A stretch of 64,000 nucleotides of DNA from Paenibacillus caui (lineage in GTDB: Bacteria; Bacillota; Bacilli; Paenibacillales; Paenibacillaceae): positions 1-64,000 of the forward strand of contig NZ_JAIOGQ010000022.1 of NCBI RefSeq assembly GCF_019904135.1, written 5' to 3'. Shown one piece after another: positions 53,026 to 61,747 of this stretch (positions are counted from its first letter, which is position 1; every line of letters begins with the position of its first letter). The translations under genes and the position numbers were made by a program. The notes under the pieces are model-generated. The model was not told the origin of the DNA and did no database searches. It worked only from the letters and a program-made list of their open reading frames with translations.

Positions 53026-53127
53026 TTAAAATCCGCCTACACCATGAGTAAATGGAGTGATCACAGTAACACTGAAAGCTGCTGCAGCACTAACCGTAAA
53101 CAGTAACATGGCCAATCTTTTTTTCAT
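53026..53127 (-). CDS. Phr/AloP-like exported signalling pro-peptide (33 aa)
   Basis: Short gene read from the minus strand: AAGGGAG, then ATG at 53127, stop at 53026-53028. It begins MKKRLAMLLFTVSAAAAF, a classical signal peptide, and ends TPFTHGVGGF. It overlaps the 3' end of the regulator gene by 38 bases in another frame, exactly as phr genes overlap rap genes. The mature pheromone is probably a C-terminal piece containing HGVGG, released outside and re-imported by an oligopeptide permease to bind the regulator. Cleavage is inference. Confidence 0.85.
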   Translation of the reverse strand: MKKRLAMLLFTVSAAAAFSVTVITPFTHGVGGF

Positions 53128-54490
53128 TGAGACTCGCTCCCTTTTTAATTAAATTTTTATAAGCTTCTTGAGCTTGATTAGTAGCGAACTGCCTGAAATC
53201 TTCGAATAAACCAACGCACTTGATAATGCCAAAATCGCTATTGCTGGCGACTGCAGATGCAAGGCTGTTTATGATGCACTGGATCCCTTCTTCATATCGC
53301 TGTCTATGCAAATGATAAGCTGCAAGTTCGGCCATTAAGTTCATATACCGATCGGCTACCATTTGCTGAGTATACGTACCTGCAACTTTATTGATGTCAT
53401 CATAGGAAGCGATTTGCTTCTCAAATCGGCGAAGCACATCATCCACATCAATATTAAATCGATTAGCAGCTTCAAGTATTTTAACCAAAGCTGGAAGAAT
53501 TTCAGCCTCTCTCAAAGCAATATAATCGGCATAATCTGTGAGTACAGATACGTTCCCCATCATTAGCTTATAAAGAAAAGTATTGGCTTCAGCCAAGCTT
53601 CCATACTGCTCCATAATCTGATAGGCTTCCTCGGTGGTCTCCTTGACCCAGCTCATGTCTGAATACAAAGAGACAAAACGTAGGGCTTCTACGTACTCAC
53701 CACGTTCTTCACAAACTGCTGATTGTAACAAATATGCATATAAGATATACAGAAACAACGGATAAATAGTTTCCCTGGGCTGTTCCGAAAACTTCTTATT
53801 ATCATAAACTAGATCATACTGAATAGCGGCTCTGTACCCCAACTCCTTCGCCAAGTCATTGACCTTGTCCCAATTTCGCAGCGAAGCATACATATTGGCC
53901 AAATCTTTCAATGCATCAAGCTGCTCCTCTTCGGTCAACCGGTCCACATAAGGCTCAAACTGAACAGCTGCCCGAAGGTTTTCTTGCTGGTCTTGACCGA
54001 CTGTAATTGTAAATAAACGGTATTGAGCCAGAGCCAAACGTTCGGAATGCTGGTACTTCTCACTTTCTGCGACAACCTTATACAAAATTTCTGCTGCTGC
54101 AGTTTTCCCCTGACGAAAAAAGTCTTCTGCCGTCTCAAATATCGCCGGAATATAAGAAAGGTTATCTGTCATTTGCCATACAATACGCCCAATGCAGTCC
54201 AGCTTGTCCAATTCCGCACAGCGATATAAGAACGGCCGGATTCTTCTCCAGTTGGGTGCAGCGTGTACAAAGCATTCATCTACATATAAGTCATAGAAAG
54301 CGCCTTCTTCAAGGCCCATCCCCAAAGTAATCCGATCCAACTGCCCCATGGCGATCGGCCGGTTTCCGTTGATGATTGCACTGATTGTTCCGGGATTCAC
54401 ACCGGAAATTTCCGCGAAATGGTGAATTGTCTTTCCTTCTTGCTTTAAATAATTCTCAAGCTCTGCGCGTATCGTGGTTGTAGGTTCCAA
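53090..54490 (-). CDS. RRNPP-type peptide-responsive regulator (XRE HTH plus TPR)
   Basis: Protein of 466 residues. The N-terminal XRE helix-turn-helix (KTIHHFAEISGVNPGTISAIINGNRPI) covers about 18-45. The rest is all-helical with TPR-like repeats (AEDFFRQGKTAAAEILYKVVAES; EEQLDALKDLANMYASLRNWDKVNDLAKELG). This is the layout of PlcR/NprR/AimR-like receptors, and Paenibacillus has many such pairs (Alo systems). The receptor should bind the mature peptide from 53026-53127. TTGACT-N17-TACTAT lies about 70 bases upstream. Targets are unknown; the downstream exopolysaccharide operon is a candidate. Confidence 0.87.
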   Translation of the reverse strand: MEPTTTIRAELENYLKQEGKTIHHFAEISGVNPGTISAIINGNRPIAMGQLDRITLGMGLEEGAFYDLYVDECFVHAAPNWRRIRPFLYRCAELDKLDCIGRIVWQMTDNLSYIPAIFETAEDFFRQGKTAAAEILYKVVAESEKYQHSERLALAQYRLFTITVGQDQQENLRAAVQFEPYVDRLTEEEQLDALKDLANMYASLRNWDKVNDLAKELGYRAAIQYDLVYDNKKFSEQPRETIYPLFLYILYAYLLQSAVCEERGEYVEALRFVSLYSDMSWVKETTEEAYQIMEQYGSLAEANTFLYKLMMGNVSVLTDYADYIALREAEILPALVKILEAANRFNIDVDDVLRRFEKQIASYDDINKVAGTYTQQMVADRYMNLMAELAAYHLHRQRYEEGIQCIINSLASAVASNSDFGIIKCVGLFEDFRQFATNQAQEAYKNLIKKGASLNEKKIGHVTVYG

Positions 54491-54559
54491 ATGACCCCCC
54501 CTTCAACGACATCCAAGGAATAGACATCCAAAATTTAGTAAAATCACCTTATACCAGTA

Positions 54560-54588
54560 ATAGTAATTATTTGTAGAAGATTAGTCAA
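54560..54588 (-). promoter_or_regulatory. Promoter of the RRNPP regulator
   Basis: On the minus strand, TTGACT (54588-54583), a 17-base spacer and TACTAT (54565-54560), about 70 bases before the ATG at 54490. Confidence 0.65.
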
Positions 54589-54751
54589 TACCTTTTCCGC
54601 AAATAATTACAAGTTTTTTTTGAATCACCAAAAACTGCTTAAAACAGGCATATATCAACCACAACGCAACCATTTTTTCGACAGTTCTATTTTTTATTTC
54701 GGGTCTTATGTCTATTCCTGTTCAATGTAACTTTCTCATTCAATTCTATTC

Positions 54752-54780
54752 TTGCTTAGAGTAAAGATTGACGCTATAAT
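54752..54780 (+). promoter_or_regulatory. Promoter of the YdjM-like gene
   Basis: TTGCTT (54752-54757), 17-base spacer, perfect TATAAT (54775-54780), 55 bases before the ATG. The SOS box begins eight bases after the -10 box. Confidence 0.7.
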
Positions 54781-54787
54781 AGAAATG

Positions 54788-54801
54788 CAAACATATGTTC
54801 T
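54788..54801. promoter_or_regulatory. LexA/DinR-type SOS box
   Basis: CAAACATATGTTCT agrees with the Bacillus consensus CGAACRNRYGTTYC at 12 of 14 positions. It sits at the expected transcription start of the YdjM-like gene, where bound LexA would block initiation. Confidence 0.6.
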
Positions 54802-54834
54802 TTTACCACTGCTTGGTCAGTCAGAGGAGGAATT

Positions 54835-55485
54835 ATGAAGGGCTCTACTCATCTTGCCATCGGCTGTGCTGTCGGGGCTGCAGCTGTGGGTTATCATTCT
54901 TTTAACGTTTCAAATTCTCTTGTCTACATAGCGGCGGCTGCAATCTCATCGTTATGCCCGGACCTTGACGGTCCCAGCATGTTGAGCTCGCGGATCAGCA
55001 AAGCCTCCAGGACGCTTTACCGTTCTCTTATAACCCTCGCGGTGCTCATGACATTGCTGCTGATTTATCTCTATGCTCAATATCGTATTTTTCATCCGGA
55101 ACTTACTGCCGCTACGCTGTGTGCCATCCTCCCCTCCCTGATTCTCAAGGAAGGCGTAATCCGCAACACTCTCGTCAGCCTGGTTGGCGCAGCAGTTGCG
55201 GGTGCGGGATTGCTGCCGGGAATGACCTGGCTATCCGGCTTCGGCATATTTGTCATGATAGCCCCCTGGCTGAAGCATCGGGGAATGACGCATACGATAT
55301 GGGCGCTGCTGATCTGGTATTTGTTAAGCCAGGGAATGGAACGGCAGCTTGGCATTGATGGCATCGCCTTGACGGCGGCCGCCGGATATGCCTCCCATCT
55401 GGTCGCCGATACTTTGACTTCAAGCGGTGTGAAGTGGCTTTATCCACTCTCCAGAATCACTTTCAAGCTTCCGTTTCGCCGATAA
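54835..55485 (+). CDS. YdjM/DUF457-like membrane-bound metal-dependent hydrolase
   Basis: Protein of 216 residues. MKGSTHLAIGCAVGAA has the family His, SSLCPDLDGPSML the DLD ligands, and LKHRGMTHTIWAL and ASHLVADTLTSSGVKWLYPL the later His/Asp ligands. Several membrane helices separate them. Family members are inner-membrane hydrolases of unknown substrate; E. coli YdjM is LexA-regulated. AGAGGAGG precedes the ATG. The SOS box upstream suggests the same regulation here. Confidence 0.85.
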   Translation: MKGSTHLAIGCAVGAAAVGYHSFNVSNSLVYIAAAAISSLCPDLDGPSMLSSRISKASRTLYRSLITLAVLMTLLLIYLYAQYRIFHPELTAATLCAILPSLILKEGVIRNTLVSLVGAAVAGAGLLPGMTWLSGFGIFVMIAPWLKHRGMTHTIWALLIWYLLSQGMERQLGIDGIALTAAAGYASHLVADTLTSSGVKWLYPLSRITFKLPFRR

Positions 55486-55624
55486 TTCGATATTCCGGTC
55501 TGCTTCCTTGAGGGCAAAGGCCAAGCAGGCGGTTATCGGTCCGGGTGGGCTCGAATGGCAACCCCTCGGATGGCTCGAATAGCAAACTGTCCGCTCATTT
55601 GGCATAAAGCTGCGTTTAGCCTTA

Positions 55625-55657
55625 TGAAAAAGGCACCTGAAGCGGGTATCTCCCGCT
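55625..55657 (-). terminator. Terminator downstream of the broken lipoprotein gene
   Basis: AGCGGG (55641-55646) pairs with CCCGCT (55652-55657), extended by imperfect AGGCACCT/AGGCGCCT; on the minus strand it runs into TTTTT. It lies right after the stop at 55690, not after the earlier stop at 55870, marking the original gene end. Confidence 0.65.
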
Positions 55658-55689
55658 AAAGGCGCCTCTCTTTCCTGCCAAAGCCTTGA

Positions 55690-56292
55690 TTATTTTTGAT
55701 TGACAAGCGAATTCAGTGAAGCAAAGGCCAGCGGCTCGAACCCTTCAGGCACATATAGGGCATACCCGTTGCCTTGAGCGAGACGGGCGGGCCGTTCTTC
55801 CGGATTGCCTTCAAGCGTGACGGATAAGTTCATCGTCTCCGGAAGCGCCTGATCGGCCGTACCGCTCGTTCAATCCGCTGAAGCTGCTTTCTCCAGCTTG
55901 GTTAACACCCGCTGCTTTAGCGTGTCTTCTCCATCAATCTTTTTCTCCACATATTCGAAATTCACTGCGTCTTCCGGTTCAAGCGTATCCAGCGTTTCCT
56001 GCGTGACGTCGCCTAACTGGAACACAAACGGTTCGCCATTCACGGTAATCTCAATCGAGGTCGTATCGGCCTGGCCTACATATTGACCGGAGCCCTTTTG
56101 TACCTCTGAAGTATCCTGATCCTGCGCTGATGAAGCCGGCGGCTTGGAAGCATTCTGCGCCGAGCTGGCCGGGGGTTCGCTTCCTTTCGCTGAATTCGTT
56201 TCTTTGCTGCAAGCCGTCAAAGTGAGTATCAGCAGCAGGCTGAGCGTCCATAACATGCAGTTGCTTCGTTTGTTCAAGATCAACACCTCCAT
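55690..56292 (-). pseudogene. Lipoprotein gene interrupted by an in-frame TGA
   Basis: The ATG frame from 56292 encodes a lipoprotein (MLWTLSLLLILTLTACSKE lipobox) and stops at TGA 55870-55872 after LEKAASAD, giving 140 residues. The same frame continues without a break for 59 more codons (TSGTADQALPETMNLSVTLE, later GYALYVPEGFEPLAFAS) to TAA at 55690, directly before the terminator. The pattern indicates a nonsense mutation in a gene of about 200 codons, or stop readthrough. A shortened 140-aa lipoprotein may still be made. The family is not recognised. Confidence 0.75.
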
Positions 56293-56491
56293 TATTAATT
56301 ACGTAAGGGAGAGAATAAAAGTTGCACCATTTTCACGGCGCTTCCTTTTTCCCCGGTTTACTCAAGATCCTTAATTGATATAATGAAGACGACTGCTCAA
56401 GAAAATAATCGTTATTCCCAAGGAACAATGGTTAAGGTTCAAAGCGTCTTCCGGAGCATTTCACTAATGAATATGGACAGGAATGAGGAGC

Positions 56492-56791
56492 ATGGCCTTT
56501 GGCGTTAACAGACGGCAGCTGAACAACTGGAAGGATCAGGTCACAAGCGGTCAGATCGCTTTTCTGACCCATTATTGGCTGGATCCCCGTTTCCCGGATG
56601 CCAAAACGGTTACAAAAGTCGGCTGCAGCGATCTGGAGCGGTTAACGGCATGGTGTCTGGATAATGAACTGAATCCGAAATATATTCACCGGCGTCAGCC
56701 GTACCCGCATTTTGATCTCATTGGCGCCAAGCAAAAGGAAATTCTCGTAAAAGAAGGCCTGCAGGAACAGATCGAACAGTTCGGACTCTAA
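56492..56791 (+). CDS. Conserved small protein, YneQ-like
   Basis: About 99 residues: MAFGVNRRQLNNWKDQVTSGQIAFLTHYWLDPRFP and VTKVGCSDLERLTAWC. The sequence pattern resembles B. subtilis YneQ, whose function is unknown. The ATG at 56492 matches that N-terminus, while the frame also allows 56483; GGAATGAGGAG lies upstream. No motif suggests activity. It ends before a bidirectional terminator. Confidence 0.75.
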   Translation: MAFGVNRRQLNNWKDQVTSGQIAFLTHYWLDPRFPDAKTVTKVGCSDLERLTAWCLDNELNPKYIHRRQPYPHFDLIGAKQKEILVKEGLQEQIEQFGL

Positions 56792-56823
56792 GATTCTAAT
56801 ACAGCCCCATCCTTAAGACACGA

Positions 56824-56860
56824 AAGAACCGATGTCCGTTACTTGGGAACATCGGTTCTT
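56824..56860. terminator. Bidirectional terminator between YneQ-like and BdbC genes
   Basis: AAGAACCGATGT (56824-56835) and ACATCGGTTCTT (56849-56860) form a perfect 12-bp stem between two convergent genes. Confidence 0.8.
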
Positions 56861-56864
56861 CGGT

Positions 56865-57338
56865 TTACATACCGGCATCGATCAAAGATTCATGATTTAC
56901 CGCCTTATTTTTGCTCGCTCTGCCCATCCAAAGGAATATACCGATAAGAATAAAAGCGATGAGAGCCAAAAGCGGGATCGTTACAAATCCGAAATAATTA
57001 ATATAAGAAGTATTGCAGGGTACGCCTACTTTGCAGGTCAGCACTTTCGAAAGAGCCGGTATTTTCTGTTCCGCATAATGATAGGCGGAGATGCAGCCGC
57101 CAATGATGCTGAGCGGAAGCATATAAGGAACGATCGTCCGGTCATTGCGGTAAGCGGCTATGCCGAGCAATATAACCTGAGGATACATAAAAATCCGCTG
57201 GAACCAGCACAGCCTGCAGGGTTGATAATGCAAAATTTCACTTAGATACAGACTACCCGCTGTAGCTGCGATCGAAACGATCCAGGCCATGTATATGGCA
57301 TAATCCCTGATTAAAGAGGAGCTGCGCGTTTCCGTCAT
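56865..57338 (-). CDS. bdbC: DsbB/BdbC-type thiol oxidoreductase
   Basis: Membrane protein of 157 residues with four helices. The first catalytic pair is CRLC in YQPCRLCWFQRIFMYPQ; the second pair lies in LTCKVGVPCNTSY. It reoxidises the extracytoplasmic BdbD-type partner and passes electrons to quinone. The gene starts four bases after the stop of the DsbA-like gene, with GGAGAG inside that gene's end, so they are an operon. Confidence 0.92.
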   Translation of the reverse strand: MTETRSSSLIRDYAIYMAWIVSIAATAGSLYLSEILHYQPCRLCWFQRIFMYPQVILLGIAAYRNDRTIVPYMLPLSIIGGCISAYHYAEQKIPALSKVLTCKVGVPCNTSYINYFGFVTIPLLALIAFILIGIFLWMGRASKNKAVNHESLIDAGM

Positions 57339-57340
57339 GT

Positions 57341-58096
57341 TTATGACTCTCCTTTTGCGGCAGAATCAATCGCCTGTTTGAACGAATCTAAACTGTAGTC
57401 GCCGTTGTAGAGCTTGCCGTTGATAAAGAAGGACGGCGTGCTTCTTACGTTAAGCTTGTCCGCTTTGGCAAGGCTGTCATCGACTTCCTGCTGGTAAGTT
57501 TTATTCTCGATGTCCGATCTAAGCTTATCATAATCGATAGGCAGCCCTTCGGATTTCGCGAGGTTTACCAGAAAATCGGTTGTTGCCCAGCCGGTCCTTT
57601 CCGGCCCTTGATCACGATACAATGCATTATTAAATTTCCAAAATGAGTCCTTGTCCTGATGAAAAATCGATTGGGCAGCCAGCGCGGAACGATTCGAATC
57701 TTCAATGCCCTTTCCGTCCAGCACAATCATGTCCGCAAAATAAATCGCGGCTTTGCCTGTGTCGACGTAATCTTTTACCAGATCCGGCTTGATGGTCTGG
57801 CTGAAGTTCCGGCAGCCAGGACACTGGTAGTCGCCGTATTCCACGATTTTAACAGGAGCGTTTGGATCCCCCAAAACCGGCATGCTGCTGTAGTCAAATT
57901 CTGCCAAGGTTGTCTTGTCGGACGAGTCCGGACGCAGGATGAGCGCGATGACAATAGCAATCAGCAAGACAGCAATCGTCGAGAAGAAAATGATGCGTCT
58001 CTTTTGCTCTTTCTGGCGTCTTTCCCTTTCCTTTCTCTGGCGCTCTGCGTATGGAATTGTTTTTTTCTTTGGTTTCAGCTGAATCCCTTCTTTCAA
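57341..58096 (-). CDS. bdbD: DsbA/BdbD-like extracytoplasmic thiol-disulfide oxidoreductase
   Basis: Protein of 251 residues. A basic N-terminus with coiled KERERRQKEQKRR is followed by an anchor helix (about 33-52) and a thioredoxin fold with C-x-x-C in YGDYQCPGCRNF. The cis-Pro loop is VRSTPSFFINGKLY. It oxidises thiols in exported proteins together with the adjacent BdbC. Start uncertain: TTG at 58096 lacks a good site, while a CTG at 58078 has AGAAGGGA. Confidence 0.88.
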   Translation of the reverse strand: MKEGIQLKPKKKTIPYAERQRKERERRQKEQKRRIIFFSTIAVLLIAIVIALILRPDSSDKTTLAEFDYSSMPVLGDPNAPVKIVEYGDYQCPGCRNFSQTIKPDLVKDYVDTGKAAIYFADMIVLDGKGIEDSNRSALAAQSIFHQDKDSFWKFNNALYRDQGPERTGWATTDFLVNLAKSEGLPIDYDKLRSDIENKTYQQEVDDSLAKADKLNVRSTPSFFINGKLYNGDYSLDSFKQAIDSAAKGES

Positions 58097-58208
58097 TTAT
58101 AAGTATCGACTTACTTACCATACCTTTTCTGCAATCATTCTAGGTTAGGCGCAGACTTTCGTCAAGTCTTCCACATAATGTAAGTCAAATCTGCAAGCAG
58201 GGAGGCAT

Positions 58209-58286
58209 AAAAAATCCCCTCCGGTCTACAGTGTTAAGTTCATCATGCCATGAACTTTTTTTCTCACTGCCCTAGCCTGAGGGGAT
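58209..58286 (-). terminator. Terminator after the decapeptide-repeat gene
   Basis: On the minus strand, ATCCCCTC (58286-58279) pairs with GAGGGGAT (58221-58214) and runs into TTTTT. An inner perfect AAGTTCAT/ATGAACTT hairpin (58236-58257) has its own T-tract on the plus strand. Confidence 0.65.
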
Positions 58287-58337
58287 CATTTCTACGGCAG
58301 CTTTAACGCCGCAGCTGAGTTTTTAATTCCCTATTGC

Positions 58338-60872
58338 TTAATCGTCTGTTTTGAGTCCTGCTGCAATCCACGTTACAAAACCGTGAGCTTGTGCCGGGCC
58401 GTTCGTCCGCGTTACTTCCAGCACCGCAAATTCCGGTTCTCTTTGTTTCAATGAGACATGAATGCCAGCCTGGCCGCTCATCGCTACAATAACGTAGTTG
58501 GAATGAGCGAAAGGCTCAACAAAGATTACGGTGATCACCGTTGTTGTTTCTTCTTCATCTTCAAAAAGGAAATCTGTCATTCCGAACTGCTGAACGGCAG
58601 GACCCTGGATGCTTTGAAAAGGAGTGACAGAGAGATGCCGCAGTTGTATCGAGTGATCCTCCAGATGGCGGGAAGTTACCGCGTTTTCGGCGATATGCTC
58701 ACCAGCTATGCTTTCCGGGGCGAGGTGCTGCCCCTCAATATTCCCGGGAACCAGATGCTGGCCTGCTATACTTTGCGGAGCGATGTGCTCCCCTGCCACA
58801 CTTCCCAGGGCGAGATGCCGGCCGGCAATCCCTCCCTCGGGAAGAAGACCCTCTGCCCGCAGACTGTCCGAAATATGCGGCAAGCTAATCGTTCCCGCTT
58901 TCAATTGAAGCGGTCCTACAGCTTCGTATGCCAAATGGCTTGTGCCTATGCTTTCCTCACTGATATGCCGCGATTGGACGGCTCCGTCTGCTATTTTTGA
59001 TTCCGTAACCGCCAAGTCATTGATTTTGTCGGTTGACACGCTTTCCGGCGACAGCTTCAGCGATGTTACGGCATTATCCTGCAGATGGTACGAGAACACC
59101 TGCTGTTCCCCCAGATGAATCCCCTGCACAGCTCCTTCCTGCAGAACTTTGGACGAAACCGAACGGTCCTGAAGGGCAAATGCACCAACGCTGCCTTTGC
59201 CCAAATGGCCGCCTGAGATAGCGCCGGATTCTATATGTGAAGCGTTAATAGAGCCCGGACGGATGAATGCTCCGCTGATGCTCTCTTCGGTGAAATGATG
59301 CTCCATAATCGAGCCCGGAGCCAAATGGCGTCCAGACACGCTGGCTCGCTCCAGAAGTTCTCCTCCAATGCTTTCAAGCGTCAATTTCTCGGCCGTGATC
59401 GAATGGTCCGCAATTTTGTCTGCGGTCACGCTGGACGGTTGAATATGCCGTCTTCCGATCGCCTGATCGGCGATATGCTCTTCCTGAACGGTTCCGGGGG
59501 CTATAATCTCTCCCTTAACCGCTCCTGCCTGCAAATGCCGCTCGCTCACAGCAGAAGTGCTGATATGCTTCTCCAGTACGGAGTCGTTCTGGAGATGCTG
59601 TGACGAAATGGAGGAAGCGGCCAAATGGCTGCCCTGTATTGCAGATTTGGCAATATGTCTCTTCAGTACGGCTTCATCGGCTATTTTGACAGCCAGTATG
59701 CTCTGGTCGGCTATTTTGGATGAAGTGACCGATTGATCGACCATCTGGGCAGTCCCGACAGATTGATCCGTAAGCTTTGTAGGCAAAATGCTCCGGTCAG
59801 CCAAATGGCGGGATGTAACTTCCCCAGTCCCAATATGCCGTTCGGCTATGGCTGACTCCTGGATATGGATGCCTTCAATGATGTCTCCCGCCAAGTGCCG
59901 TGCCAGCACCGCGGCTTCATTGATATGCTTCGAATCGACTGCACCTTCCTCCAGCTGATCGCTGCCTATGCTTTTTGTAGCCAGCAGATCACGGCCCAGC
60001 GTACCGGCCTGCAGATGCTTCGGACCAATCGCTCCATGTCCGATATGCTTGCCGGCGATAGCTCCTTCCTGGAGTTTATCTGCTGTTACAGCCCCGTCGC
60101 GAAGCTTGCTTGTCGTGACAACCTGATCGCCCAGCTTGGATGTATCAACGGCCCCGTTCATCAAATGAACAGCCGTGATCGCACCGCTGCCGATTTTGAT
60201 GCCGGTTACGGATTGATCCTGAAGCATTTCAGTCGAAATCAGCACATTGCTGAGATGACGGGCTTGAATCACTCCATCGGAAATGTGGTCGGCACTGATC
60301 GATTTTTCCGCCAATTTATCAGGGGTAATGGTTCCGTCTTTGATTTTGGATCCTTCGATAGAGCTGTTGGCCAACTTGCTTCCCTGGACCGATCCGTCCA
60401 CCAGATGATCGCCGGTCAATGATTCCTGCGCCACTTTCGGAGACGTGACGGCGCCATCCTCAAGTTTAATGGAGGTGACGGCATAGTCGGCAATCCAGGC
60501 CGTTCCGATCGTCCCCTGCTTTATTCTTGTAGCATCAATGGTATAAGGGGCAATCTTGTCACGAGTTACGGAAGCCTCAGCCAGATCATCGCTATAAATG
60601 ATGGCGGTATCGCTGGGAATAGCCCTCTTCTCTTTTAATGAAAGCTCAGGTAGGCTAGGGTCCGGCTCGGAGTTGGCCGCGCTTGGCTGTTGCTCTTCAT
60701 GGATTTCCGGGGCGGCAAACACGGGCGAAGCGGTGTGATGAACCTGGACCGGCTTCTTGTCCTTCACCTTTCCGTTAAGGTTCTCAAGCAGCTCCAGTTC
60801 GTTAAACGACGCACGATAGTTTGAGTTTACGGATTTGCCCGTTCCGCTTTTGGCAGCTTTTCCCTTCTTCAA
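58338..60872 (-). CDS. Decapeptide-repeat solenoid protein (about 844 aa)
   Basis: The TTG at 60872 has AGAGGAG seven bases upstream; the frame runs further to 61061, but that part covers the L25 terminator. Residues 1-100 are charged and low-complexity, without a signal peptide. From about 105 to 747 come roughly sixty tandem 10-residue units, consensus (S/A)-(I/V)-x-(S/G)-x-(H/K)-(I/L)-x-(D/E/P)-(G/Q/S), for example SIEGSKIKDG, TITPDKLAEK and SISADHISDG. The C-terminal domain (VITVIFVEPFAHSNYVIVAMSG, ending FVTWIAAGLK) looks like a compact beta domain. The repeats predict a long beta-solenoid or fibre; a spore-surface or phage-tail-like role is speculation. Confidence 0.8.
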   Translation of the reverse strand: MKKGKAAKSGTGKSVNSNYRASFNELELLENLNGKVKDKKPVQVHHTASPVFAAPEIHEEQQPSAANSEPDPSLPELSLKEKRAIPSDTAIIYSDDLAEASVTRDKIAPYTIDATRIKQGTIGTAWIADYAVTSIKLEDGAVTSPKVAQESLTGDHLVDGSVQGSKLANSSIEGSKIKDGTITPDKLAEKSISADHISDGVIQARHLSNVLISTEMLQDQSVTGIKIGSGAITAVHLMNGAVDTSKLGDQVVTTSKLRDGAVTADKLQEGAIAGKHIGHGAIGPKHLQAGTLGRDLLATKSIGSDQLEEGAVDSKHINEAAVLARHLAGDIIEGIHIQESAIAERHIGTGEVTSRHLADRSILPTKLTDQSVGTAQMVDQSVTSSKIADQSILAVKIADEAVLKRHIAKSAIQGSHLAASSISSQHLQNDSVLEKHISTSAVSERHLQAGAVKGEIIAPGTVQEEHIADQAIGRRHIQPSSVTADKIADHSITAEKLTLESIGGELLERASVSGRHLAPGSIMEHHFTEESISGAFIRPGSINASHIESGAISGGHLGKGSVGAFALQDRSVSSKVLQEGAVQGIHLGEQQVFSYHLQDNAVTSLKLSPESVSTDKINDLAVTESKIADGAVQSRHISEESIGTSHLAYEAVGPLQLKAGTISLPHISDSLRAEGLLPEGGIAGRHLALGSVAGEHIAPQSIAGQHLVPGNIEGQHLAPESIAGEHIAENAVTSRHLEDHSIQLRHLSVTPFQSIQGPAVQQFGMTDFLFEDEEETTTVITVIFVEPFAHSNYVIVAMSGQAGIHVSLKQREPEFAVLEVTRTNGPAQAHGFVTWIAAGLKTDD

Positions 60873-61033
60873 GCTGTTCTCTCCTCTCATGGTTCTTCTG
60901 CTAGCATCATATGCAGCGGTGTGGGCATCTGTCACTGAGACCAGAAGCAGGAATACGAGAAAATTAAGGCTGCCCAGCTTAAAGTCCCACTGCCAAGCGG
61001 CGTTTTCACTACGAGGCGGATTCAGGTCATTTA

Positions 61034-61066
61034 AAAGTAAGAAAGACCGGATTCTGAGCAATCCGG
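61034..61066 (-). terminator. Terminator after the L25 gene
   Basis: On the minus strand, CCGGATT and AATCCGG (61066-61047) pair around GCTCAG and are followed by TCTTTCTTA, 43 bases past the stop codon. Confidence 0.7.
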
Positions 61067-61108
61067 CCTTTCCAAAAACTATTTGATTTCTGCGTTTGCA
61101 CCTTAACC

Positions 61109-61747
61109 TTACGCTGTAGTTTCTTCCGTGGCTCCTTCCGCCTTTCCAGGCTCACCGTTATCCGCAGCTTCAGGCTCATCCTTAGCGTCAGCGGCGCGCG
61201 GCATTACGATGGACACCAGCAAAGTATCATGAGGCGTGTGCAGCGTTACTCCGTTAGGCAAGGAAACCTCTGAAGCCTCGATTTTATCTCCGACTCCAAG
61301 CGAAGTCACATCGACTTCAATACTGGCCGGCAGATCGTCCGGCAACCCTTCCACTTCCAATTCAGTCCCGAGTGTTTGCAGAACACCTCCGGACTTCGTT
61401 CCTGCTGGTGTACCGCTATAGTGAACCGGTATGTGGACCCGAACCGGTTTATTCTTCGACACAAACTGGAAGTCCACATGGGCGACCTTGCCTCGTCTCA
61501 GCTGAATATCTTTAATCAATGCAGGGAAGCTTTTTCCATCGGACAGCGTCAATTGAAAAAACTCCGATCTCCCGGTGCGGGACACTTTGATAAGCTCCTT
61601 CTCATCAACGTGCACCGGCTGGCTCTCGATTTGCGAGCCGTATACAACTCCCGGAACACGACCGGACTCTCTTAACTTGTGAAGCGCGGCTCCTGATAAA
61701 TCCATTCTTGTCTCAGCCTTCAAAGTAACGTTATGAGCAGAACTCAT
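61109..61747 (-). CDS. ctc: Ribosomal protein L25/general stress protein Ctc
   Basis: Protein of 212 residues, the long two-domain TL5/Ctc type. The N-terminal 5S rRNA-binding L25 domain is marked by LRESGRVPGVVYG and RRGKVAHVDFQFVSKNKPVRVHIPVHYSG. The C-terminal beta-domain contains LPDDLPASIEVDVTSLGVGDKI, and the tail is acidic and Ala/Glu-rich. AGGAGG sits nine bases before the ATG. Single-gene unit with its own terminator. Confidence 0.93.
   Translation of the reverse strand: MSSAHNVTLKAETRMDLSGAALHKLRESGRVPGVVYGSQIESQPVHVDEKELIKVSRTGRSEFFQLTLSDGKSFPALIKDIQLRRGKVAHVDFQFVSKNKPVRVHIPVHYSGTPAGTKSGGVLQTLGTELEVEGLPDDLPASIEVDVTSLGVGDKIEASEVSLPNGVTLHTPHDTLLVSIVMPRAADAKDEPEAADNGEPGKAEGATEETTA

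Noticed and set aside
60873..61061. N-terminal extension of the decapeptide-repeat protein
   Set aside because: The extension covers the L25 terminator hairpin; AGAGGAG before the TTG at 60872 gives a better start.
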